Numbered from the stretch's first letter, positions 1 through 6,984 are shown. The stretch: DNA of 7,687 bases from Alphaproteobacteria bacterium (GCA_030639035.1 DAOWDM010000136.1:1-7687), one strand, 5' to 3'. Numbers and translations are program-made. Notes: generated from the sequence alone by a model not told the origin.

Positions 1-131
1 CACTTGAGTTCGTAAATAATGAGTACCACTAAACACAGTAGACTTAATACTAAAAAAAGTAAAAATGGAAAATAATTCCCTATGGTTGTTAAGTCAATAG
101 TTTTTAGAGTTACTCCCTCATTATATCAGCT
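1..131. other. Non-coding stretch downstream of rpoN
   Basis: No gene is supported in these bases on either strand. On the rpoN transcript a small GGAA/TTCC hairpin (near 68-80) is followed by T-rich sequence, but a 4-base stem is too weak to call a terminator. The hpf/raiA gene that often follows rpoN does not begin within this stretch; it may lie beyond the edge or be absent. Confidence 0.5.
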
Positions 132-1709
132 TTACATATCTTTGAGCTGATTCTTTTTTTCTCTCCGACGCTGAACAGATGACGGTATTTTCATTGCTTC
201 CCTGTACTTTGCGACAGTTCTACGAGCAATGATGACGCCCTCTTCCTCTAGCATACTTACTATTCTATCATCTGAGAGAACTTTTTTAACTGTTTCTTTT
301 TCAATAAATGCTTTTATTTTATGTCGGACAGCTTCCGCAGAATGAGTTCCTGTGCCGAAAGCCCCCGCTATTGCTTGAGTAAAGAAATATTTAAGCTCGA
401 AAATTCCACGTGGAGTTGCGATATATTTATTTGAAGTTACTCGGCTAACAGTGCTTTCGTGCATATCAATTATATCTGCAATGTCATGCAACGCCAGCGG
501 TTTTAAATATTCGATGCCTTTTGAAAAAAAATTGTCCTGTAGTTTCACTATTTCTGTTGCAACCTTTAAAATAGTGGTTGCTCTTTGGTGCATAGCTTTT
601 ACCAGCCAGTTTGCAGATTGAAACTGCTTGTTGATAAAAGTTTTTGTTTCTTTGGTTTTTGCAGTCTTTTTTATTGTTGTATAATAAGTATTGTTTATCA
701 AAACATAAGGCAGAGTCTCGTTATTTAATTCTACCACCCATTCCCCATTTTTCCCCTTACGCATTAAAACGTCTGGAGTTATAGGCTGAGAAACAACATG
801 CTCAAAAGTCAGAGCAGGTTTTGGGTCTAACGCTTTGATTTCGTTAATCATTTCAGCCAGTTCTTCACTGTCGGACTGACACAGCTCCATTAACTTGCGA
901 AAATCACGTTTTGCAAGCAGTTCAAGATTATTTAAAAGCTTTTCTATAATCGGGTCAAAACGGTTTTTGTCTTTTAGCTGTTTTGTAAGGCATTCTTCAA
1001 GAGATTCTGCAAAAATCCCTGACGGTTCAAAATCTTTTAGTTTGTCTAGTACGTTTTTGACTCGCTCAACATCACAGTTAAGGGATTCTGCTATTTCCTC
1101 AGCATTTGTTCTTAAATAGCCTGTTTCATCAAGCGAATCTATAATATATACGCCGATAATACGGTTCATTTGACCTGAAACTTCAATATTCAGCTGATTA
1201 GTTAGAAAATCACGCAGAGAGACTTCACTTGAAACAGTTTGTTCCAGATTCGGGGCTGAATTTGAAAAATTTGTTGAGCCGTTGTTAGTTTTCCACGCTC
1301 CAAGACTGAAATCCGAACTGCTTGTAGCTGAATCGGCTGTATTAGCAGTGGCAGAACCAGAGTAATCATCTGCAAACTCGCCTGAATATTCCTGCGGAGT
1401 TTCTGAAGAACAGTTATTTGTAAATGTATTGTCATAGTCTAAATCAAGATTAGACTCTTCCTGCCCAGATATTTCATCAAACAGTTTTGGAGCGTCCTCA
1501 TGTCCATCGCCGTATTCAGGTTTTTCAGATTCTTCTGAAGAAAAGTTTTCAGACTCTCTTTCCAACAGAGGGTTGCGTTCTAGCTCTTGCTCGATGTATG
1601 CGGACAGCTCTATATTTGAAAGTTGCAGAAGTTTTATCGCCTGCTGTAACTGCGGCGTCATAACCAGAGACTGGCTTTGTCGTAATTCTAATGTAGGACC
1701 AAGAGACAT
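132..1709 (-). CDS. rpoN: RNA polymerase sigma-54 factor
   Basis: RpoN directs RNA polymerase to -24/-12 promoters and needs AAA+ enhancer-binding activators to open DNA. The 525 residues show the whole family layout. Region I spans 1-50 and is Gln- and Leu-rich (LELRQSQSLVMTPQLQQAIK). A long acidic, Ser/Thr/Asn-rich region II linker covers about 50-155, and the core-binding domain begins near 160. The helix-turn-helix lies around 405-437 (HESTVSRVTSNKYIATPRG), and the RpoN box ARRTVAKYRE is at 495-504 near the C-terminus. The start is fixed by the canonical MSLGPTLELRQ beginning, although the ribosome binding site (AAGAG, very close to the ATG) is weak, so coupling to lptB translation is plausible. 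Placement after lptB is standard in Proteobacteria. The C-terminal tail is lysine-rich. No enhancer-binding protein gene is in the window, so its regulon cannot be guessed here. Confidence 0.97.
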   Translation of the reverse strand: MSLGPTLELRQSQSLVMTPQLQQAIKLLQLSNIELSAYIEQELERNPLLERESENFSSEESEKPEYGDGHEDAPKLFDEISGQEESNLDLDYDNTFTNNCSSETPQEYSGEFADDYSGSATANTADSATSSSDFSLGAWKTNNGSTNFSNSAPNLEQTVSSEVSLRDFLTNQLNIEVSGQMNRIIGVYIIDSLDETGYLRTNAEEIAESLNCDVERVKNVLDKLKDFEPSGIFAESLEECLTKQLKDKNRFDPIIEKLLNNLELLAKRDFRKLMELCQSDSEELAEMINEIKALDPKPALTFEHVVSQPITPDVLMRKGKNGEWVVELNNETLPYVLINNTYYTTIKKTAKTKETKTFINKQFQSANWLVKAMHQRATTILKVATEIVKLQDNFFSKGIEYLKPLALHDIADIIDMHESTVSRVTSNKYIATPRGIFELKYFFTQAIAGAFGTGTHSAEAVRHKIKAFIEKETVKKVLSDDRIVSMLEEEGVIIARRTVAKYREAMKIPSSVQRRREKKNQLKDM

Positions 1710-1721
1710 GCTCTTATTATA

Positions 1722-2504
1722 TTACAGACTGAAGCGTTCACCAAGATAAACTCGTTTTACGCCTTCATGGGAAACTATTTCTGACGGCTTGCCTTCCATC
1801 ATAACTTTTCCATCATGGATAATATAGGCACGGTCAACGATTTCCAGCGTTTCCCTAACGTTATGATCAGTAATAAGAACGCCAAGACCACGATGTTTTA
1901 AGTGCGACACTAAATCACGAATATCATTAACAGCTATAGGGTCGATACCAGCAAGAGGCTCATCAAGAAGAATGTAATTTGGCTGAGTAGCTAAAGCTCT
2001 AGCTATTTCTACACGCCTTCTTTCACCGCCTGAAAGAGCAAGTGCAGGGGTTCTTCTTAAATGAGTTATAGAAAACTCAGCAAGTAGAGATTCTAAAATT
2101 GCTTCACGTTTGTCCCAGTCTTTTTCTACAACTTCAAGAACGGCTCGAATGTTTTTTTCAACAGAAAGACTACGGAAAATAGAAGCTTCTTGAGGAAGAT
2201 AGCCAACTCCCATACGGGCACGCCTGTACATAGGCAGGCTTGTTACATTCTGACCATCTATAAATATTTCCCCGTGATTAGGAGCAATCAATCCAGTAAT
2301 ACAGTAAAAAGTAGTTGTTTTGCCTGCACCGTTAGGACCAAGAAGACCTACAGCTTCACCTCGTTTAACGGAAAGAGAAATATCACGCAACACAGGACGC
2401 TTCTTGAAATGTTTTCCAAGATTCTTAACTTCAAGCCCTGCATTATCTACAATCAGACGAGGAGCAACCGTTTCTTTTTCATTATTTTTTTTATCAGTAG
2501 TCAT
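1722..2504 (-). CDS. lptB: LptB, ATPase of the LPS export ABC transporter
   Basis: LptB is the cytoplasmic ATPase dimer of LptB2FG, which extracts LPS from the inner membrane and drives it onto LptC and LptA. The 260 residues contain a complete ABC ATPase: Walker A GPNGAGKT (56-63), Q-loop Q105 in GYLPQEAS, signature LSGGE (157-161) followed by RRRVEIARAL, Walker B YILLDEP with D181 and E182, D-loop AGIDP, and the H-loop H214 in ITDHNVRETL. The GYLPQEASIFR and LDEPLAGIDPIAV stretches are characteristic of LptB rather than of other small ABC ATPases. About 20 polar residues precede the first conserved strand, so the protein is slightly longer at the N-terminus than E. coli LptB. It is separated from lptA by the R-M cassette, but the gene itself is intact, and the stop is 12 bases before the rpoN start. 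Confidence 0.96.
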   Translation of the reverse strand: MTTDKKNNEKETVAPRLIVDNAGLEVKNLGKHFKKRPVLRDISLSVKRGEAVGLLGPNGAGKTTTFYCITGLIAPNHGEIFIDGQNVTSLPMYRRARMGVGYLPQEASIFRSLSVEKNIRAVLEVVEKDWDKREAILESLLAEFSITHLRRTPALALSGGERRRVEIARALATQPNYILLDEPLAGIDPIAVNDIRDLVSHLKHRGLGVLITDHNVRETLEIVDRAYIIHDGKVMMEGKPSEIVSHEGVKRVYLGERFSL

Positions 2505-2511
2505 AAAAATG

Positions 2512-2517
2512 CCCCTT
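2512..2517 (-). promoter_or_regulatory. Strong ribosome binding site of lptB
   Basis: AAGGGG on the minus strand, 7 bases before the ATG at 2504, is the clearest Shine-Dalgarno sequence in the window. It supports the annotated lptB start and shows that lptB initiates independently, without needing coupling to the endonuclease gene. Confidence 0.7.
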
Positions 2518-2531
2518 AATCTAGTAGCCGT

Positions 2532-2537
2532 ATTATA
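2532..2537 (-). promoter_or_regulatory. Candidate -10 box of an lptB-rpoN promoter
   Basis: In the 77-base gap between the endonuclease stop and lptB, the minus strand carries a perfect TATAAT 27 bases before the lptB ATG. This would place the transcript start near 2525, just upstream of the ribosome binding site. No good -35 hexamer lies 16-18 bases upstream, where the sequence is AT-rich (ATAAAT at 17). A perfect 12-base palindrome, TAAATATATTTA (2548-2559), lies in the same place. The gap is AT-rich, so a TATAAT could arise by chance. Confidence 0.35.
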
Positions 2538-2581
2538 AATTAGACACTAAATATATTTATAAAGCCTTAATTCGTATAATG

Positions 2582-3625
2582 TTATTTTTCAATCCTAATC
2601 TGTAGATTTAGCTTTAATTTAATTATTGAGTTTTCTTCATATAAGCGAGCAAAACCATGTCTTGTTGTACTTGCCGTATCTAAAAAACATTTATTAACTA
2701 GATATTCTTTGAAAAATTTTAGGAACTTTTTTCTAAATATATAAAAAGTGCCGATTTGTCCTGTATCTTTGACGATTAAGCAGCCTCCGTCAACATCTTG
2801 AATGCCTTCCCATTCTGTATTTGGAAACATTCCAACAGCAGAATAAAATAGAAAATCAGCAATCTTATATTCGTATAAAGACACGTCATCAAGCTTTAAC
2901 GGATTTATATCCTGTAATTTGAGAATTATATCTCGAATAGATTTTATTCTTGATGAAAAATATATTTTTAAAACTTCTGAAATTATTTCAGGCATTTTTA
3001 AATCAATTCTCATCAAATTCTTTTTATAAACAGAGCCGTCCATTTTATCAAAGACAATGTCTATTTCATTGTTGCAAAGCTCATTCACTAAACGTTTAGC
3101 TTTAAGTTCTTTGTATTTATTTTCTACGTTTTGAAGATTTATATTATATGTAAAATTTGTTGCTTTACTTGCATTTATAAGAGTTGGACTTCCTGCAACA
3201 AAAGACTTAATACTAAAACCAAGCTTTTCCTGTGAGCTTGTTGTATCGTCAAAAACAGAGAATAAAACATCAATTTTATTTGAAGATTTTGCTTTAATAG
3301 ATTTATTCCCAATTTCTAGGAAAAAGTTTTCTATTTCTGGGATAGGAAAAGTTCTTTTTGTTGCTGACTTAATAGCTTTAAAACTATTTTCAGCTAGAGA
3401 TTCTATGAACTTGAGAGAGAACTCTTTATCTCCGTTTGTTGTTGAAAATCTTATATTGTTTCCATCAATTACATAATCAATGCCATCAGAAATCTTTCCG
3501 CCTAGTACATTAACAACTTCACCGTTAAGACTTAAATCAGCGTTGCACAAATTAAGTTTCTTTTCTGAAATCACGCGTAATATGCAGTAAGATTCTGACC
3601 ATTCGCCTTTGTTAAACGTTTGCAT
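2582..3625 (-). CDS. HpaII-family type II restriction endonuclease, probable CCGG cutter
   Basis: This is the likely partner endonuclease of the upstream methyltransferase, cutting unmethylated double-stranded DNA. I recognise the HpaII family from the N-terminal NKGEWSE (5-11), followed by ADLSLNGEVV, and from the C-terminal TASTTRHGFARLYEEN and KLNLQIRI (about 318-344). In the middle, D119 (KIDVLF), E133 and GFSIKS with K140, then TLINAS, could form a divergent PD-(D/E)xK-type centre with Ser in place of the acid before K; this is inference. The 347-residue length suits the family. The frame opens at 3685, but the ATG at 3625 is preferred: AGAGAAG lies just upstream, family members begin close to the KGEWSE motif, and overlap with the methyltransferase falls from 74 to 14 bases. 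The gene is notably AT-rich (only 10 G/C in bases 2941-3000), suggesting acquisition by transfer. It is intact from motif to stop. Confidence 0.85.
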   Translation of the reverse strand: MQTFNKGEWSESYCILRVISEKKLNLCNADLSLNGEVVNVLGGKISDGIDYVIDGNNIRFSTTNGDKEFSLKFIESLAENSFKAIKSATKRTFPIPEIENFFLEIGNKSIKAKSSNKIDVLFSVFDDTTSSQEKLGFSIKSFVAGSPTLINASKATNFTYNINLQNVENKYKELKAKRLVNELCNNEIDIVFDKMDGSVYKKNLMRIDLKMPEIISEVLKIYFSSRIKSIRDIILKLQDINPLKLDDVSLYEYKIADFLFYSAVGMFPNTEWEGIQDVDGGCLIVKDTGQIGTFYIFRKKFLKFFKEYLVNKCFLDTASTTRHGFARLYEENSIIKLKLNLQIRIEK

Positions 3626-4568
3626 ATTTCTTCTCTGCATAGTTGAAATTAAATTGGTAGTTTTCATCAATTGACAATGTAACATTTGGTTGGCTTTGAT
3701 TTTTTAGGTGTTTAATTATGTTTTTTGCTACTTCATGCACGGCATCAACAGCAACGCTGTTTCCTAGCTGTTTCATTGCCTGCGTTTCAGATACTGGGAA
3801 ATGAAAGTCATCTGGAAATCCTTGTATTTTCTTTGCTTCAGAAACTCCTATTCTTTTTACTTTGCCGTCAACATAGTAGAATTCCCAGTTTCTACGGTCG
3901 TTAATTTTTGACCCTCTGCCTCCTACACGCAAAGTAAACCCTATGTCTTTTGGGCAATCGCCAGAGAAAACATCTGACATTGTATATTTTAGTTCTTTTT
4001 TAGGAGGAAACTGGAAATTATTTAGCAGATTTAAGTTTTTATCAAACCCTATCATATACACCCTTGCTCTATGCTGAGGGAGTCCGTAATCAGAGGCTTT
4101 GACTACCTTATAATAAAAGTCATAGCCAAGCTCGTTTTCTATTGTATTTTTAATTGTGCTAAACGTTCTTTCATTATCATGCTTGAGTATGTGCCGTACG
4201 TTTTCAAGAAATATAGCTTTTGGGCGTTTTTCTTTAATAATATCGCATATGTTGAAAAACATATTTCCTCTATTATCTTTGCTTTCAGAAAAGCCTCTTT
4301 TATGCCCTGCTTGGCTGAAGGGCTGGCATGGAAAACCTGCACATAAAATATCAAAATCAGGAATATTTTTAGGATTAATGCTTAGTATATCGTTATTGTA
4401 TTGATTGGATTTAAAAAGATTCGGCGATATTCTTTCAAAATTATGCGTATAGGTTTTTCTTGCAGGCTCATCTTTTTCAGACGCAAAAACACAGGTTGCA
4501 CCCAAAGAATGAAAAGCTAAATGAAAACCGCCTATTCCTGCAAATAAATCTATGAATTTTAATGCCAT
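3612..4568 (-). CDS. Type II DNA (cytosine-5) methyltransferase, probably CCGG-specific
   Basis: This enzyme transfers a methyl group from S-adenosylmethionine to carbon 5 of cytosine and should protect host DNA from the adjacent endonuclease. The 318 residues contain the full motif order of the family. Motif I is FIDLFAGIGG (5-14) and motif IV is GFPCQPFSQ with catalytic C81. Motif VI is ENV (122-124), motif VIII is QHRAR (165-169), motif IX is SEAKKIQGFPD (about 243-253), and motif X is QLGNSVAVDAV (267-277). The target-recognition region between VIII and IX is short, roughly 175-240, and includes RVGGRGS and DRRNWEFYYVDG. No frameshift or missing catalytic residue is seen. Specificity cannot be read from the sequence alone; CCGG is inferred from the HpaII-type partner. 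The start overlaps the lptA stop, and the 3' end overlaps the endonuclease start by 14 bases, so the methyltransferase is made first. No controller (C) gene or Vsr repair gene accompanies it. Confidence 0.95.
   Translation of the reverse strand: MALKFIDLFAGIGGFHLAFHSLGATCVFASEKDEPARKTYTHNFERISPNLFKSNQYNNDILSINPKNIPDFDILCAGFPCQPFSQAGHKRGFSESKDNRGNMFFNICDIIKEKRPKAIFLENVRHILKHDNERTFSTIKNTIENELGYDFYYKVVKASDYGLPQHRARVYMIGFDKNLNLLNNFQFPPKKELKYTMSDVFSGDCPKDIGFTLRVGGRGSKINDRRNWEFYYVDGKVKRIGVSEAKKIQGFPDDFHFPVSETQAMKQLGNSVAVDAVHEVAKNIIKHLKNQSQPNVTLSIDENYQFNFNYAEKKYANV
3630..3636 (-). promoter_or_regulatory. Ribosome binding site deciding the endonuclease start
   Basis: AGAGAAG on the minus strand, with GAGA 6 bases from the ATG at 3625, lies inside the last codons of the methyltransferase gene. 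The upstream in-frame ATGs at 3685, 3667 and 3640 have no such purine-rich stretch. This supports the shorter 347-residue endonuclease and its independent initiation within the overlap. Confidence 0.55.
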
Positions 4569-4570
4569 TA
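4566..4570 (-). promoter_or_regulatory. TAATG stop-start overlap between lptA and the methyltransferase gene
   Basis: Read on the minus strand, TAA ends lptA and the last A begins the ATG of the methyltransferase gene. The preceding bases (AAAAAACTAAT) contain no clear Shine-Dalgarno core. Methyltransferase translation is therefore likely to depend on ribosomes finishing lptA. The overlap is seen directly; the coupling is inferred. Confidence 0.6.
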
Positions 4571-5377
4571 ATTAGTTTTTTCTTTTGGTTTGAAAATGCC
4601 TTTTACTCGACCTTTTTTCTTGGAGTCTTTTGGGGAGGCGAATAGTTTGCTTATTCCTGTTTTGATGTTTATTTCGGCGTATGCTCCGCTTAAAGTGTTT
4701 GCTTCTTGAGTTAGTGTTACTGACCCTGAAAGCGTGATAATTCCGCTTGCTGGGTTATAGTTTCCTTTAGAACCTGTGATTAGCTCTTTTTTTGTTTTTA
4801 CTTCTACATTTCCCAACGCTTCAAGTTTTTCAAGTTCAAGACCTTTACCTTTTTTCTGTTTTAGGAATGCGTTTAAAACGTCTGCTTTTAATCTTTGACC
4901 TTCACGTTTTACCATTGCTTTTTTACGAGCAACTGCCAAGTGTTTTTCCTGCCAGTATTCAAGGCTTCCATAGGCTGTTATTTCTTCAGTTGTAGTTTTT
5001 AGCTTTGCAGGACTGCCTTTTATGGTTACCAAAGCCTTGTCTACATCATAATCTGCCGTCTTGCCTGTTATGATTTTATCGGGTGATATAATGCGGATAT
5101 TGCCTTTTGCCTGAAGCAGATAAATTTTAGTATCTCCGTCTTTATCTTTTCTGTACCAAGCACTTAAAGTGTCGGCTTTCAAAGTCATTTTGCCTCTTTT
5201 TGCAACAGCATCGCCTTGTGCTGTCAGAACTTGCTTTTCCTGATTCCACTCGACACCGTCCTCGGCTGTGATTTCGATAGGGTCTTTACCTTTATGCTCA
5301 GTAAAACCAAGGTTTTGTGCAAATGCTGTTGAAGATATTGCCAACAAACCTATAATTAAAAATGCTAAAGTTTTCAT
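4568..5377 (-). CDS. lptA: LptA, periplasmic LPS bridge protein with duplicated OstA-type unit
   Basis: LptA forms the periplasmic bridge that shuttles LPS from LptC to LptD. A signal peptide is evident at residues 1-20 (hydrophobic core LAFLIIGLLAIS, cleavage after AFA). The mature part is beta-rich and contains two related units, about 36-125 and 133-222. ITAEDG...LKADTL aligns with ITAYGS...LKADVL, and AKGNI...ITGKTADYD aligns with ALGNV...ITGSKGNYN. The C-terminus is basic (KKKGRVKGIFKPK). At 269 residues it is clearly longer than E. coli LptA, roughly 185, which fits the duplication. The C-terminal end looks complete, so the R-M cassette following it did not truncate the gene. Its TAA stop shares one base with the methyltransferase ATG. 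The family and role are well supported by sequence and by lptC and lptB in the same operon. Confidence 0.92.
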   Translation of the reverse strand: MKTLAFLIIGLLAISSTAFAQNLGFTEHKGKDPIEITAEDGVEWNQEKQVLTAQGDAVAKRGKMTLKADTLSAWYRKDKDGDTKIYLLQAKGNIRIISPDKIITGKTADYDVDKALVTIKGSPAKLKTTTEEITAYGSLEYWQEKHLAVARKKAMVKREGQRLKADVLNAFLKQKKGKGLELEKLEALGNVEVKTKKELITGSKGNYNPASGIITLSGSVTLTQEANTLSGAYAEINIKTGISKLFASPKDSKKKGRVKGIFKPKEKTN

Positions 5378-5382
5378 CTCAA

Positions 5383-5997
5383 TCAGTCCATTTCTCCAAA
5401 GTACAGAATAATTTTTGCCTTGCCTGTAAAAACAATTCTTTTCCCACTATCTAAAACAGTTATTCCTGTCGATGAAATAGAGCCAAAAGCTCCACTAGCT
5501 TGTACAGGATTCATTCCAATAGCCGTCTTGTTTTTCAAATCAATACTTACATTTTCTGTTTGTAAATTATAACCGCTGTCATGGAAAATGCTAACTGTTC
5601 CTGTTAAATCAAGCGTATCTTTTTTTTTGTCATAAAATCCTGTTTTTGCAGTAGCTGCAACCCATGCACCTGTATTTAACATAATGTCGGCATTCGGCTT
5701 AACAAGCTTTACTATATGAGTTCCTGCAACTGTTTCTGTTGCAGAATCAGCAGTTAAGGAAAACGGCTGGTTGTTTTTATCTGTTGAATAGTATTTAGCA
5801 TTTACCATATACAGATTTTCAGCCTGTTTTGTTTTAGGCTGAGAAAAATCAGCTTTAAACCCGTCTTTTTGCTCTGTTATCCGTGGCCAGATAAGAATAA
5901 GTCCAAGCAGCAAAGCAGCCATACTAGGCAAAACAATTTTCATCAAAACTACAAAGCGACTGTAACGAGTGACTGAATTTTCTTTTAAAAATCCCAT
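5383..5997 (-). CDS. lptC: LptC, inner-membrane-anchored LPS transport protein
   Basis: LptC is the bitopic protein that receives LPS from the LptB2FG transporter and passes it to LptA. With the start chosen here it has 204 residues: a short basic cytoplasmic tail (RYSRF near 11-15), one hydrophobic membrane segment at about 20-38 (IVLPSMAALLLGLILIWP), then a periplasmic beta-rich domain typical of the LptC/DUF1239 family. Sequence similarity is diffuse, as is usual for LptC, so position directly before lptA is important evidence. The frame also offers an upstream ATG at 6030 that would overlap kdsD by 29 bases and add 11 residues. I prefer the ATG at 5997, which leaves a 4-base gap and starts just before the basic tail usual in these proteins. 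Neither start has an ideal ribosome binding site. The stop (TGA) is 5 bases before lptA. Confidence 0.85.
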   Translation of the reverse strand: MGFLKENSVTRYSRFVVLMKIVLPSMAALLLGLILIWPRITEQKDGFKADFSQPKTKQAENLYMVNAKYYSTDKNNQPFSLTADSATETVAGTHIVKLVKPNADIMLNTGAWVAATAKTGFYDKKKDTLDLTGTVSIFHDSGYNLQTENVSIDLKNKTAIGMNPVQASGAFGSISSTGITVLDSGKRIVFTGKAKIILYFGEMD

Positions 5998-6001
5998 ATT
6001 T

Positions 6002-6958
6002 TTAGAAAACACCTGCACGAAGACAATCATGTATATGCAGGATTCCTACAGGAACATCATCTTTAGCAACAAAAAGAGATGTAATTTTAGTTTCATTCAT
6101 AATTCTTAAAGCTTCTGCTACCAAAGAATCAGAAGATATTGTTTTTGGAGAAGCTGTCATTACCTGACTAGCCGTCATGTTCATAATCTCAGAAACCATA
6201 TTGCGACGCAAATCGCCATCTGTAACAATGCCTTTAAGCTTGCCGTCTTTGCCTGTAATTCCTATACAGCCAAAACTTTTACCTGTCATGGTGATGATAA
6301 CTTCGCTCATCAAAGAAGCTTCATCTGCGAGAGGTACTTTATCACCACTGTGCATTAAATCTGATACTTTCATCAGTTTATTGCCAAGTTTTCCTCCTGG
6401 GTGGCATTTGCGGAAATCATCTATAGTAAAGCCTTTGCGTTCAAGCAAAGCAACAGCAAGACAATCACCAAGAGCAAGCATCATTGTAGTTGAAGTAGTC
6501 GGTGCTAGTCCAAGAGGGCATGCTTCAGGCTCTATAGGCAAAACTAAAGCCACAGTTGACCTTTTTTCCATAGTGCTGTTTCCTCGTCCTGCAATTGCTA
6601 TCAAAGGAATATCAAAACGATGAGAATACTCTAATATATCACCTAGCTCTGGCGTCTCACCTGAGTTTGAAATAGCAATAACAACATCTTCAGAAGTTAT
6701 TATCCCTAAATCTCCATGGCTTGCCTCAGCTGGGTGGACATAAAAAGCAGGAGTTCCAGTAGAAGCAAACGTTGCAGCTATTTTTCTGCCGATAAGTCCG
6801 CTTTTCCCCATTCCTGTTACTATTACTCGCCCTTTAACAGAAACAAGCAAATCAATAGCCTTTGAAAAGTTCTCTCCAAGAGAGTTTGCCAAAGAATTTA
6901 AAGCATTAGCTTCAATTTTTAAAACTTTGCGTGCAGATTCAATACCTTTGCTAGTCAC
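6002..6958 (-). CDS. kdsD: Arabinose-5-phosphate isomerase (KdsD/KpsF family)
   Basis: This enzyme interconverts D-ribulose 5-phosphate and D-arabinose 5-phosphate, the first committed step toward Kdo, the sugar linking lipid A to the LPS core. The 318 residues match the family. An N-terminal SIS sugar-isomerase domain spans about residues 40-175, with GMGKSG at 49-54 (K52), H81 in ASHGD, and SNSGE at 98-102. The conserved CHPGGKLG follows at 185-192 (H186). Two CBS domains fill about 200-318, including GIVTDGDLRR near 243-252. Translation starts at a GTG codon; GGA lies 9 bases upstream. It sits between the exonuclease gene and lptC, and its stop is 4 bases before the preferred lptC start. 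A kdsC phosphatase gene, present at this place in E. coli, is absent here. The symbol kpsF is also used for such genes; the position beside lptC favours the housekeeping KdsD role. Confidence 0.95.
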   Translation of the reverse strand: MTSKGIESARKVLKIEANALNSLANSLGENFSKAIDLLVSVKGRVIVTGMGKSGLIGRKIAATFASTGTPAFYVHPAEASHGDLGIITSEDVVIAISNSGETPELGDILEYSHRFDIPLIAIAGRGNSTMEKRSTVALVLPIEPEACPLGLAPTTSTTMMLALGDCLAVALLERKGFTIDDFRKCHPGGKLGNKLMKVSDLMHSGDKVPLADEASLMSEVIITMTGKSFGCIGITGKDGKLKGIVTDGDLRRNMVSEIMNMTASQVMTASPKTISSDSLVAEALRIMNETKITSLFVAKDDVPVGILHIHDCLRAGVF

Positions 6959-6984
6959 AATTTTTATCCAGATTCAATATGTTG

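Noticed and set aside
61..90. Possible rho-independent terminator after rpoN
   Set aside because: The GGAA/TTCC stem has only four pairs and the following T-rich run is interrupted, so it does not meet a reasonable standard.
895..1435. Short open frames on both strands within rpoN
   Set aside because: They coincide with the low-complexity region II linker and core-binding region of an intact rpoN frame and have no independent support.
2190..2538. Two plus-strand open frames overlapping the start of lptB
   Set aside because: Both are antisense to the well-supported lptB Walker A region and have no family features or convincing start signals.
4071..4404. Open frames on both strands inside the methyltransferase gene, considered as a small controller or Vsr gene
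   Set aside because: They overlap motifs IV and VI of the intact methyltransferase and show neither helix-turn-helix nor Vsr endonuclease features.
6177..6623. 148-codon plus-strand open frame inside kdsD
   Set aside because: It lies wholly antisense to a gene with clear SIS and CBS motifs, has low-complexity Ser/Pro/Lys composition and shows no recognisable domain; it is a shadow of the real gene.
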